A stretch of DNA of 56,901 nucleotides from Lentimicrobium sp. L6 (GTDB lineage: Bacteria; Bacteroidota; Bacteroidia; Bacteroidales; UBA12170), in NCBI RefSeq assembly GCF_013166655.1, contig NZ_JABKCA010000028.1, forward strand, positions 1-56,901, written 5' to 3'. The notes below the pieces were generated by a model. The model was not told the DNA's origin. It saw only the letters and a program-made list of their open reading frames with translations, and did not search any database. Both the position numbers and the translations under genes were made by a program. Of the stretch, positions 34,373 through 41,873 are shown in pieces. Position 1 is the stretch's first letter. Every line of letters starts with the position of its first letter.

Positions 34373-35164
34373 ATGAAAAAATCATTCTCATTATTATTTA
34401 TCAGCCTTTTAGCACTTTTTGTAATCAGTTGTAATCAGTCTGAACAACAATCAGATTCTAACACAGAATCTCCCGTTTTAACTTCCACCAAAGTAAAAAC
34501 CGTGATGACTAAACAAATGCAAGATGCACTCACTCCCGATGCCGCTTTAAAAGATTTATTAGAAGGCAATCAGCGTTATGTATCTGGGAATATGGAAAAC
34601 CGTGACTTAAACGCTCAAATTTCAGCCACCACAAATGGGCAATTTCCTAAGGCTGTAATTTTAGCTTGTATAGATTCTAGAGTTCCTGTTGAGTATATTT
34701 TTGACCAAGGAGTTGGCGATGTTTTTGTGGCTCGTGTGGCAGGAAATATTGAAGATAAAGATTTGTTAGGAAGTATGGAATATGGTGTTGCCGTTGCTGG
34801 TTCTAAAGTGCTAATGGTTATGGGCCATGAAAATTGTGGAGCAGTAAAATCTGCCATTAAACAAGTAGATGTGGGAAGTATCAATGTGGATAACTTACTA
34901 GCTCAAATTGAACCAGCCATCCAGAATGTGGAAGGCGAAAGAAACTATAAGGACAAAGCCTATTTTGATCATGTGATTAAAGAAAACGTGAGCCAAACCA
35001 TTGCCGACATTAGAAAAAACAGCCATATCCTTAGCAATCTAGAAAAAGAAGGAAAAGTAAAAATTGTTGGCGCTTATTATAGCCTCACCGATGGTAAAGT
35101 TACTCTTCTTGATGAACACAATCACGACCATGGGCATTCTCATGATCATGACCATAAGCATTAA
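34373..35164 (+). CDS. beta-class carbonic anhydrase, lipoprotein with His-rich tail
   Basis: This zinc enzyme interconverts CO2 and bicarbonate. The lipoprotein signal ends LFVISC (Cys20), followed by NQSEQQSD, so the protein is tethered in the periplasm or on the outer membrane, where beta-class enzymes are less common than in the cytoplasm. Zinc ligands are C99, H152 and C155 (ACIDSR and GHENCGAVK); the Asp-Arg dyad D101/R103 is present. The fold continues through VARVAGNI and MEYGVAVAGSKVLMVMGH. Residues 249-263 are a metal-binding tail NHDHGHSHDHDHKH, likely for zinc capture. The gene is monocistronic with a strong terminator. A role in CO2/bicarbonate supply to carboxylating steps such as PEP carboxykinase is plausible but unproven. 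Confidence 0.94.
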   Translation: MKKSFSLLFISLLALFVISCNQSEQQSDSNTESPVLTSTKVKTVMTKQMQDALTPDAALKDLLEGNQRYVSGNMENRDLNAQISATTNGQFPKAVILACIDSRVPVEYIFDQGVGDVFVARVAGNIEDKDLLGSMEYGVAVAGSKVLMVMGHENCGAVKSAIKQVDVGSINVDNLLAQIEPAIQNVEGERNYKDKAYFDHVIKENVSQTIADIRKNSHILSNLEKEGKVKIVGAYYSLTDGKVTLLDEHNHDHGHSHDHDHKH

Positions 35165-35203
35165 GATTTACTGAATTGAAATCTATTTACTTTAACGGAT
35201 TAT

Positions 35204-35240
35204 AAAAAAGCCTTTGGGACTTCCCAAAGGCTTTTTTTTT
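35204..35240 (+). terminator. strong intrinsic terminator of the carbonic anhydrase gene
   Basis: A perfect 14-bp stem AAAAGCCTTTGGGA-class arms (AAGCCTTTGGG / CCCAAAGGCTT core) with ACTT loop, followed by ten Ts. Confidence 0.95.
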
Positions 35241-35243
35241 TGT

Positions 35244-35284
35244 AAAACATGTCCCAAATTTGGTAAATATTTGGGACATGTTTT
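35244..35284. terminator. second perfect hairpin directly after the terminator
   Basis: Arms AAAACATGTCCCAAA (35244-35258) and TTTGGGACATGTTTT (35270-35284) form a perfect 15-bp stem with an 11-nt AT-rich loop. It begins 4 bp after the previous T-run. The T-runs at both ends would let it act in both directions, as a back-up terminator. Confidence 0.75.
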
Positions 35285-35760
35285 ATTGATTTTTTTTGGC
35301 TGTAACTATGGGATCAAAGCTTTGAGCATAAAGAAAGGATTGAGGCCCTGGGTGGCCTAGCTTATAAATACCAGCTACAATTAGAATCCTTAAATATTTC
35401 TTCCAGCCTATGTTCTAATCTCAATTAAAACCCTCCTCAAAATTCTTTTTCCTATCCAAAATGACTAAAACCACCGTCCTAAAACAAAACACTGTAATAT
35501 ATCAGGACAATCCAAACCCCCTAACTGTCACATATAATGACACCTCTAATTTCCTCCATTTTACACAATCCAACATACCAACCTCATATCCTTTGTTTTA
35601 CAAACCATGGCACGCCAATTGAAAAGGGATAAGCAATAGAATTTCATACCTTGTACTAATCAAAATGAGCTTGTTATTCTTTATCAGGTGAGTAGCAAGC
35701 CTTTTTGATAAGTCAATGGTTTTATTCTGACACCTTGTAAATACGATCAGATGAAATAAG
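35285..35760. other. non-coding gap before the hydrogenase operon
   Basis: No gene is supported. A 53-codon frame from 35461 has no start context or recognisable composition and is treated as chance. No TAnnTTTG box is found, unlike most genes in the window. Confidence 0.5.
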
Positions 35761-35812
35761 CATGATTAAAATAATTATTAAACTTTTTATCTAATAATTA
35801 TTCTTCATCATG
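35761..35812. promoter_or_regulatory. extended palindrome upstream of the hydrogenase operon
   Basis: A perfect 11-bp inverted repeat AATAATTATTA (35770-35780) / TAATAATTATT (35792-35802) is framed by a second pair CATGAT (35761-35766) / ATCATG (35807-35812). The nearest gene start is 36 bp downstream. It is a candidate operator for a dimeric regulator, or an mRNA leader hairpin. Confidence 0.55.
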
Positions 35813-35847
35813 TGATTCCATCTAACAGTTAAAGTAAAAGTGAATAG

Positions 35848-36135
35848 ATGAAAGAGAAAATTAAAGTTGTAATTTGTTTGGGTAGCTCTTGCTACAGCCG
35901 TGGAAACGCCAAAACATTGGAAATAGTAAAAGATTATTTAGCCATGAACCAGCTAATCGATCAAACCGATTTTAGAGGGAAACTATGCTCCAACGATTGT
36001 AACCATGGCCCAGTTCTAAGCATCGGTGACCAAAAACACCTCAATGTGACCGAATCAAGCATCGTCAAAATTCTAGACGCTACCTTCAAGCCCAAAAAAC
36101 AACATTCGCCTCAAGCTTACCATACCGAGAAATAG
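35848..36135 (+). CDS. hfsA: thioredoxin-like [2Fe-2S] ferredoxin (NuoE/HfsA-like)
   Basis: The protein has 95 aa with a thioredoxin-like [2Fe-2S] fold as in NuoE and hydrogenase small subunits. Likely cluster ligands are C10 and C15 (ICLGSSCYSRG, spacing C-x4-C) and a CSNDC pair near 47-51 (C-x3-C). VICLGSSCYSRGN and SNDCNHGPVLSIG are standard for short stand-alone family members. It is a cytoplasmic electron carrier, probably feeding or reading the redox state of the hydrogenase proteins encoded next. It is the first gene of a five-gene unit, 26 bp before the PAS hydrogenase. Gene naming follows the resemblance of the whole unit to the clostridial hfsABCD cluster, recalled from the literature and not verified by search. 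Confidence 0.85.
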   Translation: MKEKIKVVICLGSSCYSRGNAKTLEIVKDYLAMNQLIDQTDFRGKLCSNDCNHGPVLSIGDQKHLNVTESSIVKILDATFKPKKQHSPQAYHTEK

Positions 36136-36161
36136 CTAAAAATAACCAAAAATTTAATAGC

Positions 36162-37871
36162 ATGATTCTCCAATCTATTTACACTGAGAAAAACAATTGT
36201 CAGGACTGCTACAAATGTGTGAGACGATGCCCCGTTAAAGCCATCAAAATAGAAGACCATAGTGCTTCTATCATTACGGAGCTTTGCATTAACTGCGGGT
36301 ATTGTACCACCATTTGTCCGGCAGGTGCCAAAAAGATTAGAAACGATGTAGCCGCTGCCAAAAACCTTTTCAATAGCGGACAGAAAGTGATCGCAGCCAT
36401 TGCTCCAGCTTGGGTTTCTGAGTTTAGTGAGCACAAGGCTTCCTCTTTTATCTCAGCCTTAAAACAGCTCGGATTTCATGAAGTGTCTGAAGTGGCTTTG
36501 GGTGCCGAAATGGTTTCCGAATCCGTTAATCAATATTTGAATCAACAAGAAACAGGATTGCATATTTCGTCTTGCTGCCCCACTGTAGTCAGCCTTATTC
36601 AGAAATATTATCCCGAACATATCGATAAAGTCGTACCCATCATGTCGCCCATGCTTGCTCATGCGGCCTATTTACGCAGCTTGCAAACCGAGCCCATTAA
36701 AATCGTATTTATTGGCCCCTGCATTGCTAAAAAGAATGAAGCCGAAGAACATGAGGGTTTAGTGGATGTTTCCATCACTTTTCAGGAATTATCTGAATGG
36801 CTTGAAAAAGAATCTGCCTATTTTGAGGAATCTGAAACTGAAGAATTATTCTATCCAAATAAAGCAGCCGATGGTTCTCTTTATCCTGTGGATGGCGGAA
36901 TGATTAATAGCCTAAAATCACAAATTACTACGGTAGATTTAGATTTCATGTCTTTCTCTGGTAGAAATAGCGTGAAAGATGTTTTGGAAAACCTAGAAGG
37001 TATCGAGACTGATAAGCTCTGCTTTTTGGAATTACTATCCTGCAATGGAGGTTGTGTGAATGGCCCTGGTTGTTCTGAAAATAATTCTATTGCCAAAAAA
37101 AGAGCCAATATCATTAGAACCCATCAGCAAACATCTGCACAGGAGAGAATGCTGAAAAATGCCATAGAAATTAGTCTCGATTATGAGAAAAGCCAAGTCA
37201 ATATTCCAAAGCATTCGGGGGAGGATATTTTAGAATCATTAAAGTCCATTGGAAAATTATCGAGCAAAGACGAGTTGAATTGTAGTGGCTGTGGGTATGA
37301 AAACTGCCGCGATTTTGCTGAAGCACTTTTAGAAGGAAAAGCGGAAAGCAGCATGTGTGTTTCTTATATGCGAAAAGTAGCGCAAAATAAAGCTTCTGTA
37401 TTGCTACAGAAAATGCCTTATGCAGTGGTTATGTGCGACGATAAACTCAAAATCATAGAATCCAATCTTCAGTTTGCTGAAATGTTAGGCGAAGAAACTT
37501 GTGAGCTTTTTAATGATATCCCAGGCTTAGAAGGTGCGCATTTGAAAGCGGTATTTCCACCTTATAAACTTTTTCAAAATGCCATAAAACTGGATTTAGA
37601 GAAATTCGACAAAGACATAAGAATTGAAGGAAAGCTATATCACCTTTCCATATTCACCATCCAAAAACATAAAATCATTTGCGGAATTTTGAGAAACCTA
37701 CAATCTCCAGAAGTCAGAAATGAGGAGGTCATCAAGCGAACCAAGGAAGTGATTTTGGAAAACTTATCTACCGTACAACAGGTGGCCTTTTTGTTGGGGG
37801 AAAATGCCGCAAAAACAGAGACCATGCTAAATACCATTGTTCAATCCTACGAAGATTCGGAGAATGTATAG
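36162..37871 (+). CDS. hfsB: sensory-type [FeFe] hydrogenase with FeS and PAS domains (HfsB/HydS-like, group C)
   Basis: The protein has 569 aa. Two [4Fe-4S] ferredoxin motifs come first: C13, C16, C19, C23 and C42, C45, C48, C52. The hydrogenase H-domain covers about 75-320 with H-cluster ligands C139 (SSCCP), C187 (GPCIAKK), C294 and C298 (LSCNGGC). The preceding C138, the usual proton-relay cysteine, is kept. A third Fe-S domain (C374, C377, C382, C399; CSGCGYENC) follows, then a PAS domain (about 412-520) and a helical signalling linker (about 527-569). This order is that of PAS-containing putative H2-sensing hydrogenases. The gene ends overlapping the phosphatase gene by 8 bp, so its signal output is probably that phosphatase. 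Maturation genes hydEFG are not in the window. Confidence 0.92.
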   Translation: MILQSIYTEKNNCQDCYKCVRRCPVKAIKIEDHSASIITELCINCGYCTTICPAGAKKIRNDVAAAKNLFNSGQKVIAAIAPAWVSEFSEHKASSFISALKQLGFHEVSEVALGAEMVSESVNQYLNQQETGLHISSCCPTVVSLIQKYYPEHIDKVVPIMSPMLAHAAYLRSLQTEPIKIVFIGPCIAKKNEAEEHEGLVDVSITFQELSEWLEKESAYFEESETEELFYPNKAADGSLYPVDGGMINSLKSQITTVDLDFMSFSGRNSVKDVLENLEGIETDKLCFLELLSCNGGCVNGPGCSENNSIAKKRANIIRTHQQTSAQERMLKNAIEISLDYEKSQVNIPKHSGEDILESLKSIGKLSSKDELNCSGCGYENCRDFAEALLEGKAESSMCVSYMRKVAQNKASVLLQKMPYAVVMCDDKLKIIESNLQFAEMLGEETCELFNDIPGLEGAHLKAVFPPYKLFQNAIKLDLEKFDKDIRIEGKLYHLSIFTIQKHKIICGILRNLQSPEVRNEEVIKRTKEVILENLSTVQQVAFLLGENAAKTETMLNTIVQSYEDSENV

Positions 37872-39051
37872 CAGTGAGCTTTTCATCGATGTGGAATACC
37901 AACAGGTTTGCAAACACAAGAAAGTAGTTTGTGGAGATGTGTTCCTTTCCCGACGCTTAAAACAAGAAAACCGTACTTTGGTGGTTTTAGCTGATGGATT
38001 GGGCAGCGGAATCAAAGCAAACATGCTGGCTTCCCTCACTGCAGGGATGATCGTTAATTTTATGTCCTTAAACGAGCCATTGGAGCGTTTTACCGAGACC
38101 ATCATGAAAACCTTACCCGTCGACCCATTTCGCAAAATAGGCTTCTCTACCTTTACTATTATCGATATTGATTCCGATGGAGAAACCCATATCATAGAAT
38201 ATGGCAATCCACCCGTGCTTCTCATTAGAGATGGTGAATGTATAAAACCTAATCGTGATTTATTAGTGCTCTCTTCAACAATGGAGTATCCTCAAAATCT
38301 TTATTCTTGGAATTTCCAAGCACAAAAAAATGATAGAATCGCTTATATGACTGATGGTATTAGTCAATCGGGAATGGGCAGAAAAGATATGCCTTTTGGA
38401 TGGGAGATGACTTCGGTACAATCCTTTCTCAAAATCAATACTCAGAAACATCCAAATATCTCAGCTAGGGATTTAAGTAAAAAGCTTTGTGCTCAAGCCA
38501 TCAGTAATGATATTCAAAAAGCACAAGATGATATGACTTGTGGGGTGATTCATTTCACCAAAGCCCGTCAATTATTACTATGTACCGGCCCGCCTTATAG
38601 CAGAGAAAACGATAAACTACTGGCTGAAAAAGTAGACCATTTCGAAGGAACAAAAATACTATGTGGAGGAACCACAGCTGAAATAATATCCAGAGAGTTA
38701 AATAGAGAAATTGATGTAGATATGGATTCAGCCACACCAACACTTCCACCTCTTTCTAAGATTGAAGGTATCGATTTAGTTTCTGAAGGCATATTAACTT
38801 TAGGAAGAATATCAACACTCTTAGAATCAAACAGTATACTTGAGGAACCTGAAGATACACCTGCTGGACAAATCATACAGCAGTTTATTGACAATGATGA
38901 AATCTACATTATAGTCGGTACCAAAGTGAATAATGCACATCAAGATCCTACCCTACCAGTGGAGTTAGAAATTAGAAGAAATGTAATGAAACGAATAGCT
39001 CACTTGCTAGAGACCAAATTTCTAAAAAGAGTGATACTCGAATATTTATAG
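37864..39051 (+). CDS. hfsC: SpoIIE-type PP2C phosphatase with an unassigned C-terminal domain (HfsC-like)
   Basis: I chose ATG 37864, giving the geometry ATGTATAG with the upstream stop; an ATG at 37837 would add nine atypical residues. The 395-aa product has a SpoIIE/PP2C serine phosphatase domain at 1-232. Metal residues are D25 (CGDVF), D44-G45 (LADGLGSG), D164-G165 (YMTDGIS) and D222-D223 (DDMTCGV). Residues 233-395 form a second domain that I cannot assign, with ILCGGTTAEIISRELNRE, GIDLVSEGILTL and VGTKVNNAHQDPTLPVELEI. SpoIIE phosphatases usually dephosphorylate STAS anti-anti-sigma proteins in partner-switch systems; none is encoded beside it. It is translationally coupled to the PAS hydrogenase, which is likely its regulator. 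Confidence 0.9.
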   Translation: MYSSELFIDVEYQQVCKHKKVVCGDVFLSRRLKQENRTLVVLADGLGSGIKANMLASLTAGMIVNFMSLNEPLERFTETIMKTLPVDPFRKIGFSTFTIIDIDSDGETHIIEYGNPPVLLIRDGECIKPNRDLLVLSSTMEYPQNLYSWNFQAQKNDRIAYMTDGISQSGMGRKDMPFGWEMTSVQSFLKINTQKHPNISARDLSKKLCAQAISNDIQKAQDDMTCGVIHFTKARQLLLCTGPPYSRENDKLLAEKVDHFEGTKILCGGTTAEIISRELNREIDVDMDSATPTLPPLSKIEGIDLVSEGILTLGRISTLLESNSILEEPEDTPAGQIIQQFIDNDEIYIIVGTKVNNAHQDPTLPVELEIRRNVMKRIAHLLETKFLKRVILEYL

Positions 39052-39069
39052 AAGCTAAAAACCAGATAT

Positions 39070-40491
39070 ATGATTAAAAACAATGCCATGTTTATTAGAA
39101 GGGAGCTTCTCACTCGTCTTTGCAGTCAATTGCAAGATGGAGGTTCTCGAGAACTAATTGACCGAATTCCTCTGGAAATGAAACCCCGGAATAATAGTCA
39201 TATTCGCTGCTGTGTGCATAAGGATAGAGCAGTTCTAAAATATAAACTCATGGCTTGTTTAGGATTCAGTATTGAGGATGAAACTGATGAACTTACTCCC
39301 TTATCGGAATATGTAAAAATAGCGGAGGAAAAACAAGGTATCAGTGATGTGAGGTTGACAGTAGTTGACGAGGCTTGCCTTTCTTGCAGTCCTGGAAATT
39401 ATGTAGTCACCAATATGTGTCAATCCTGCGATGGCCGCCCTTGCCAAGTCAATTGTCCCAAGGATGCCATTAACTTTTCTTCCGGTAGAGCACAAATTGA
39501 TACCGATGATTGTGTTAATTGCGGTTTATGTATGAATTACTGTCCATTTCATGCCATTATTTTCACTCCAGTTCCTTGCGAAGCAGTATGCCCTGTTGAT
39601 GCTATTTCAAAAGACAAGAATGGTATTGCCAATATCAATCATGACTTGTGCGTCTTCTGTGGAAGATGTTTCGAAGCTTGCCCATACGGAGCAGTAATGG
39701 AGAAATCACATATTGTAAATATCTATCAAGCCTTAAAATCTGAAGAGGAAATGATAGCTTTAGTAGCTCCTGCTTTATACGGACAGTTTGCCGCCACACC
39801 CGAACAAGTTCATGCGGCTATTCTTCAATTGGGTTTCGATAAAGTGGTGGAAGTTGCTGAAGGTGCTGTGATCACTGCACAAAAAGAAGCTCAAGAATTG
39901 GAGGAGGAAATTCTTGGAAATCCAGATAAGAAAATGACGACTTCTTGCTGTCCATCCTATCAGGAATTAGTGATAAAACATCTCCCTAAATTGAAAGATA
40001 AACTATCTACAACAAAGACACCACTATACTATACTTCGGAGCAGGTTAAGCAAGAAAACAAAGAAGCAAAAATGGTTTTCATCAGTCCTTGTATGGCCAA
40101 AAAGCATGAGGTTTTCTCTACTCAAGTAGCTGATTACACCCTAAATTTTGAGGAGCTTGGTTCTATGTTAGCAGCCTCCGAAATAGAAATGCACAACATC
40201 AATATAAACCCTAAAAAAGAAAATTTAGAAGCACGAGTATTCTCCTATAGTGGCGGCGTAACAGAAATGGTAAAAAACTATTTAATGTCCGAGAAAAACT
40301 TAAATAACACCAAGCTATCTGGATTTTCTAAAGAGAATATTAAGGAATTAAAAGCTCTTGCTTTAGGCAAAGGTGAATATAATTTTTATGAAATCATGGC
40401 TTGTGAAAATGGCTGTATAAATGGTTGTAATACCATTGCCAAACCAAGTATGGCCAAGCGTCAGATATTAAAATATTCCACAAATAACTAA
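39070..40491 (+). CDS. hfsD: monomeric [FeFe] hydrogenase (HfsD-like, group B-type)
   Basis: The protein has 473 aa. An N-terminal cysteine-rich part (C47, C48, C63, C103, C106, C117, C120, C125, C129) is followed by ferredoxin motifs C148, C151, C154, C158, then C170/C174, and C194, C197, C200, C204. The H-domain covers about 225-465, with ligands C294 in TSCCPSY, C341 in SPCMAKKHE, and C445 and C449 in MACENGC; proton-relay C293 is present. Compared with group A enzymes, L3 ends INGCNT and not the GGG of the GGGQP motif, which fits group B. It probably catalyses H2 evolution or uptake with ferredoxin. It starts 18 bp after the phosphatase gene in the same operon. Confidence 0.91.
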   Translation: MIKNNAMFIRRELLTRLCSQLQDGGSRELIDRIPLEMKPRNNSHIRCCVHKDRAVLKYKLMACLGFSIEDETDELTPLSEYVKIAEEKQGISDVRLTVVDEACLSCSPGNYVVTNMCQSCDGRPCQVNCPKDAINFSSGRAQIDTDDCVNCGLCMNYCPFHAIIFTPVPCEAVCPVDAISKDKNGIANINHDLCVFCGRCFEACPYGAVMEKSHIVNIYQALKSEEEMIALVAPALYGQFAATPEQVHAAILQLGFDKVVEVAEGAVITAQKEAQELEEEILGNPDKKMTTSCCPSYQELVIKHLPKLKDKLSTTKTPLYYTSEQVKQENKEAKMVFISPCMAKKHEVFSTQVADYTLNFEELGSMLAASEIEMHNININPKKENLEARVFSYSGGVTEMVKNYLMSEKNLNNTKLSGFSKENIKELKALALGKGEYNFYEIMACENGCINGCNTIAKPSMAKRQILKYSTNN

Positions 40492-40494
40492 ACT

Positions 40495-40749
40495 ATGAAA
40501 GAGAAAATACATATCAGAATTTGTGTAGGAACTTATTCCTATATCATGGGTGGAGCAGAACTAATGAACCTGAATGAAGAGATTCAAGAGCCATGGCAAG
40601 ACCGTATAAAAATAGATGCGGCTGTGAGCCTTCCGGGTTGCAATGAAAAGAGCATGACGCCGCCCTTTGTTGAGATAAATGGGGAGCTGATGTGTGATGC
40701 TTCGAAGGAGAAGATTTTAAATGAAATTGAGAAGATAATGAACAGTTAA
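40495..40749 (+). CDS. degenerate thioredoxin-like ferredoxin paralogue of the first gene
   Basis: The protein has 84 aa and begins 3 bp after the hydrogenase stop. Its N-terminus MKEKIHIRICVGTYSYIMGG aligns with MKEKIKVVICLGSSCYSRG of the first gene of the unit. It keeps C10 but has Tyr-Ser where the second ligand of C-x4-C should be. The second half (LPGCNEKSMTPPFVEINGEL then MC) has one cysteine in place of the CSNDC pair, plus a later one. A standard [2Fe-2S] cluster is unlikely. It may be a structural or chaperone-like subunit, or bind a different ligand. The operon is thus bracketed by two divergent copies of the same fold. Confidence 0.75.
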   Translation: MKEKIHIRICVGTYSYIMGGAELMNLNEEIQEPWQDRIKIDAAVSLPGCNEKSMTPPFVEINGELMCDASKEKILNEIEKIMNS

Positions 40750-40755
40750 AAGCAT

Positions 40756-40781
40756 GAAGATAGAGGTTAGCTTCTATCTTC
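40756..40781 (+). promoter_or_regulatory. hairpin at the end of the hydrogenase operon
   Basis: Arms GAAGATAGAGG and CTTCTATCTTC pair over 11 positions (one G-U) around a TTAG loop, 7 bp past the last stop. The T-run after it is weak (CCAACTCTTT), so it may protect the mRNA 3' end or act with the next terminator. Confidence 0.6.
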
Positions 40782-40840
40782 CAACTCTTTAAGAAATATT
40801 CTATAACAACCGATACTATTAGCCGTAGTATCCCTAATGC

Positions 40841-40870
40841 AAAAGCCACCCTGGTAAGGTGGCTTTTTTA
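40841..40870 (+). terminator. intrinsic terminator of the hydrogenase operon
   Basis: Stem AAAGCCACC / GGTGGCTTT with loop CTGGTAA, followed by TTTTATTTTT. It lies about 90 bp after the last gene. Confidence 0.9.
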
Positions 40871-41064
40871 TTTTTCAAATAGATGTTTAAAGGCAACTAT
40901 TAGTTCATTGAGCCAGTTGAAATAACGACATAAAATGCATTTCTTGAGCTCACTTCAACAAACTCAGTGACCAAAAAAGCAGTACTAGATCCTTCATCTT
41001 ATAGATCCTTCACACAAGCACAATGTATATTTCCAAGCACAAACAAAGCTTCTAAGCGTATTTT

Positions 41065-41469
41065 CTATTTTTCCTGATACTTCTTTGCTTCTATACGAAA
41101 CCAGTCGTTTATAAGTGCTCTTTGATTATCATCTAGGGCTTTTTCAGGATAATGTTCTAAAAACTTTGAGGGTGGCATATCACCATCCATAGTTACCTTG
41201 GCTATTTCTTTTAATTTGCCACTGCTTTTAATGGCAGAATAATCACTACCAAAACTATCAAAATTAAGTTTTTTCTTACCTTTTTCATTTTTAGAATCCG
41301 TGTGATGGCATCCATAACAAGAATTATCTACAATAGCTTTAACATCGGCAGGCATATTTAATTCTCCTTTAACAGGTACGATACTACCATCTTGTACATT
41401 TAGGCATGTAAAATTATAAAACAGAAAGCCAAAAAATACAGCAGTGAGAATAATAGAATACTTTTTCAT
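41065..41469 (-). CDS. exported heme-binding-domain protein (c-type, CxxCH)
   Basis: The protein has 134 aa with N-terminal hydrophobic segment MKKYSIILTAVFFGFLFYNF followed by TCLNVQDG; this is a signal anchor, or a weak lipobox at Cys23. The heme motif is C-Y-G-C-H in VDNSCYGCHHTDS, so a covalently bound c-type heme in the periplasm is expected. The distal Met may be in GDMPPSKF. The layout fits the Haem_bd family (Pfam 14376), small monoheme proteins frequent in Bacteroidota. A redox role is likely; the partner is unknown. It is the leftmost gene of the continuous minus-strand block that runs to 49.6 kb. Confidence 0.85.
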   Translation of the reverse strand: MKKYSIILTAVFFGFLFYNFTCLNVQDGSIVPVKGELNMPADVKAIVDNSCYGCHHTDSKNEKGKKKLNFDSFGSDYSAIKSSGKLKEIAKVTMDGDMPPSKFLEHYPEKALDDNQRALINDWFRIEAKKYQEK

Positions 41470-41873
41470 AAAATTTGTTTTAAGGTTTCCTCAAAAATAA
41501 GAAAAATGAATTGATCATTTCAGGTTTAAGAGTTTTTTAACCCAAGAAATAAATATAGTGAGTGAACTTATTGAAGTAGCTAGCTTAACAATTACCGTTT
41601 TTTTTATTTTCGCATTATTCAATTCAATTAGCTCAGTTGACTTTTTAGACCAAATAAAAAAATCAAGAATACACAATTCTCTACAAAAAATATAAAAACC
41701 AGTTATTTTATGCTAAAAAGCCCTATTGGATATTCTATATTTCAATCACTTACAAACATGTTTTGATTTAAGCGCTTTTCTCGAAAAATCAATATAGTAA
41801 TACTAGAGAAGCACAAGAAGCAAATAGAGCCTAATTATGAGCGAAAAAGCAAATTTCAGCTGATTATCGACTC
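41470..41873. other. 404-bp AT-rich gap without a gene
   Basis: No coding frame is seen. A fragment TTAGCTCAGTTGAC (about 41628-41641) looks like a tRNA D-arm but has no acceptor, anticodon or T-arm around it. No terminator-grade hairpin is seen. Confidence 0.5.

Noticed and set aside
35461-35622. 53-codon frame between the carbonic anhydrase and hydrogenase genes
   Set aside because: No promoter box, no overlap or spacing with a neighbour, and a composition like translated intergenic DNA.
35700-35720. FNR/CRP-like site TTGATAAGTCAA before the hydrogenase operon
   Set aside because: The half-sites TTGA and TCAA are 4 bp apart, not the 6 bp required for FNR/CRP dimers.
37864-39051. Evidence for sporulation from the SpoIIE-type phosphatase
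   Set aside because: The domain is widespread in non-sporulating bacteria, and the context is a hydrogenase unit without any sporulation gene.
41600-41680. tRNA-like TTAGCTCAGTTG D-arm sequence
   Set aside because: No 7-bp acceptor stem, anticodon arm or T-arm with TTC is present around it.
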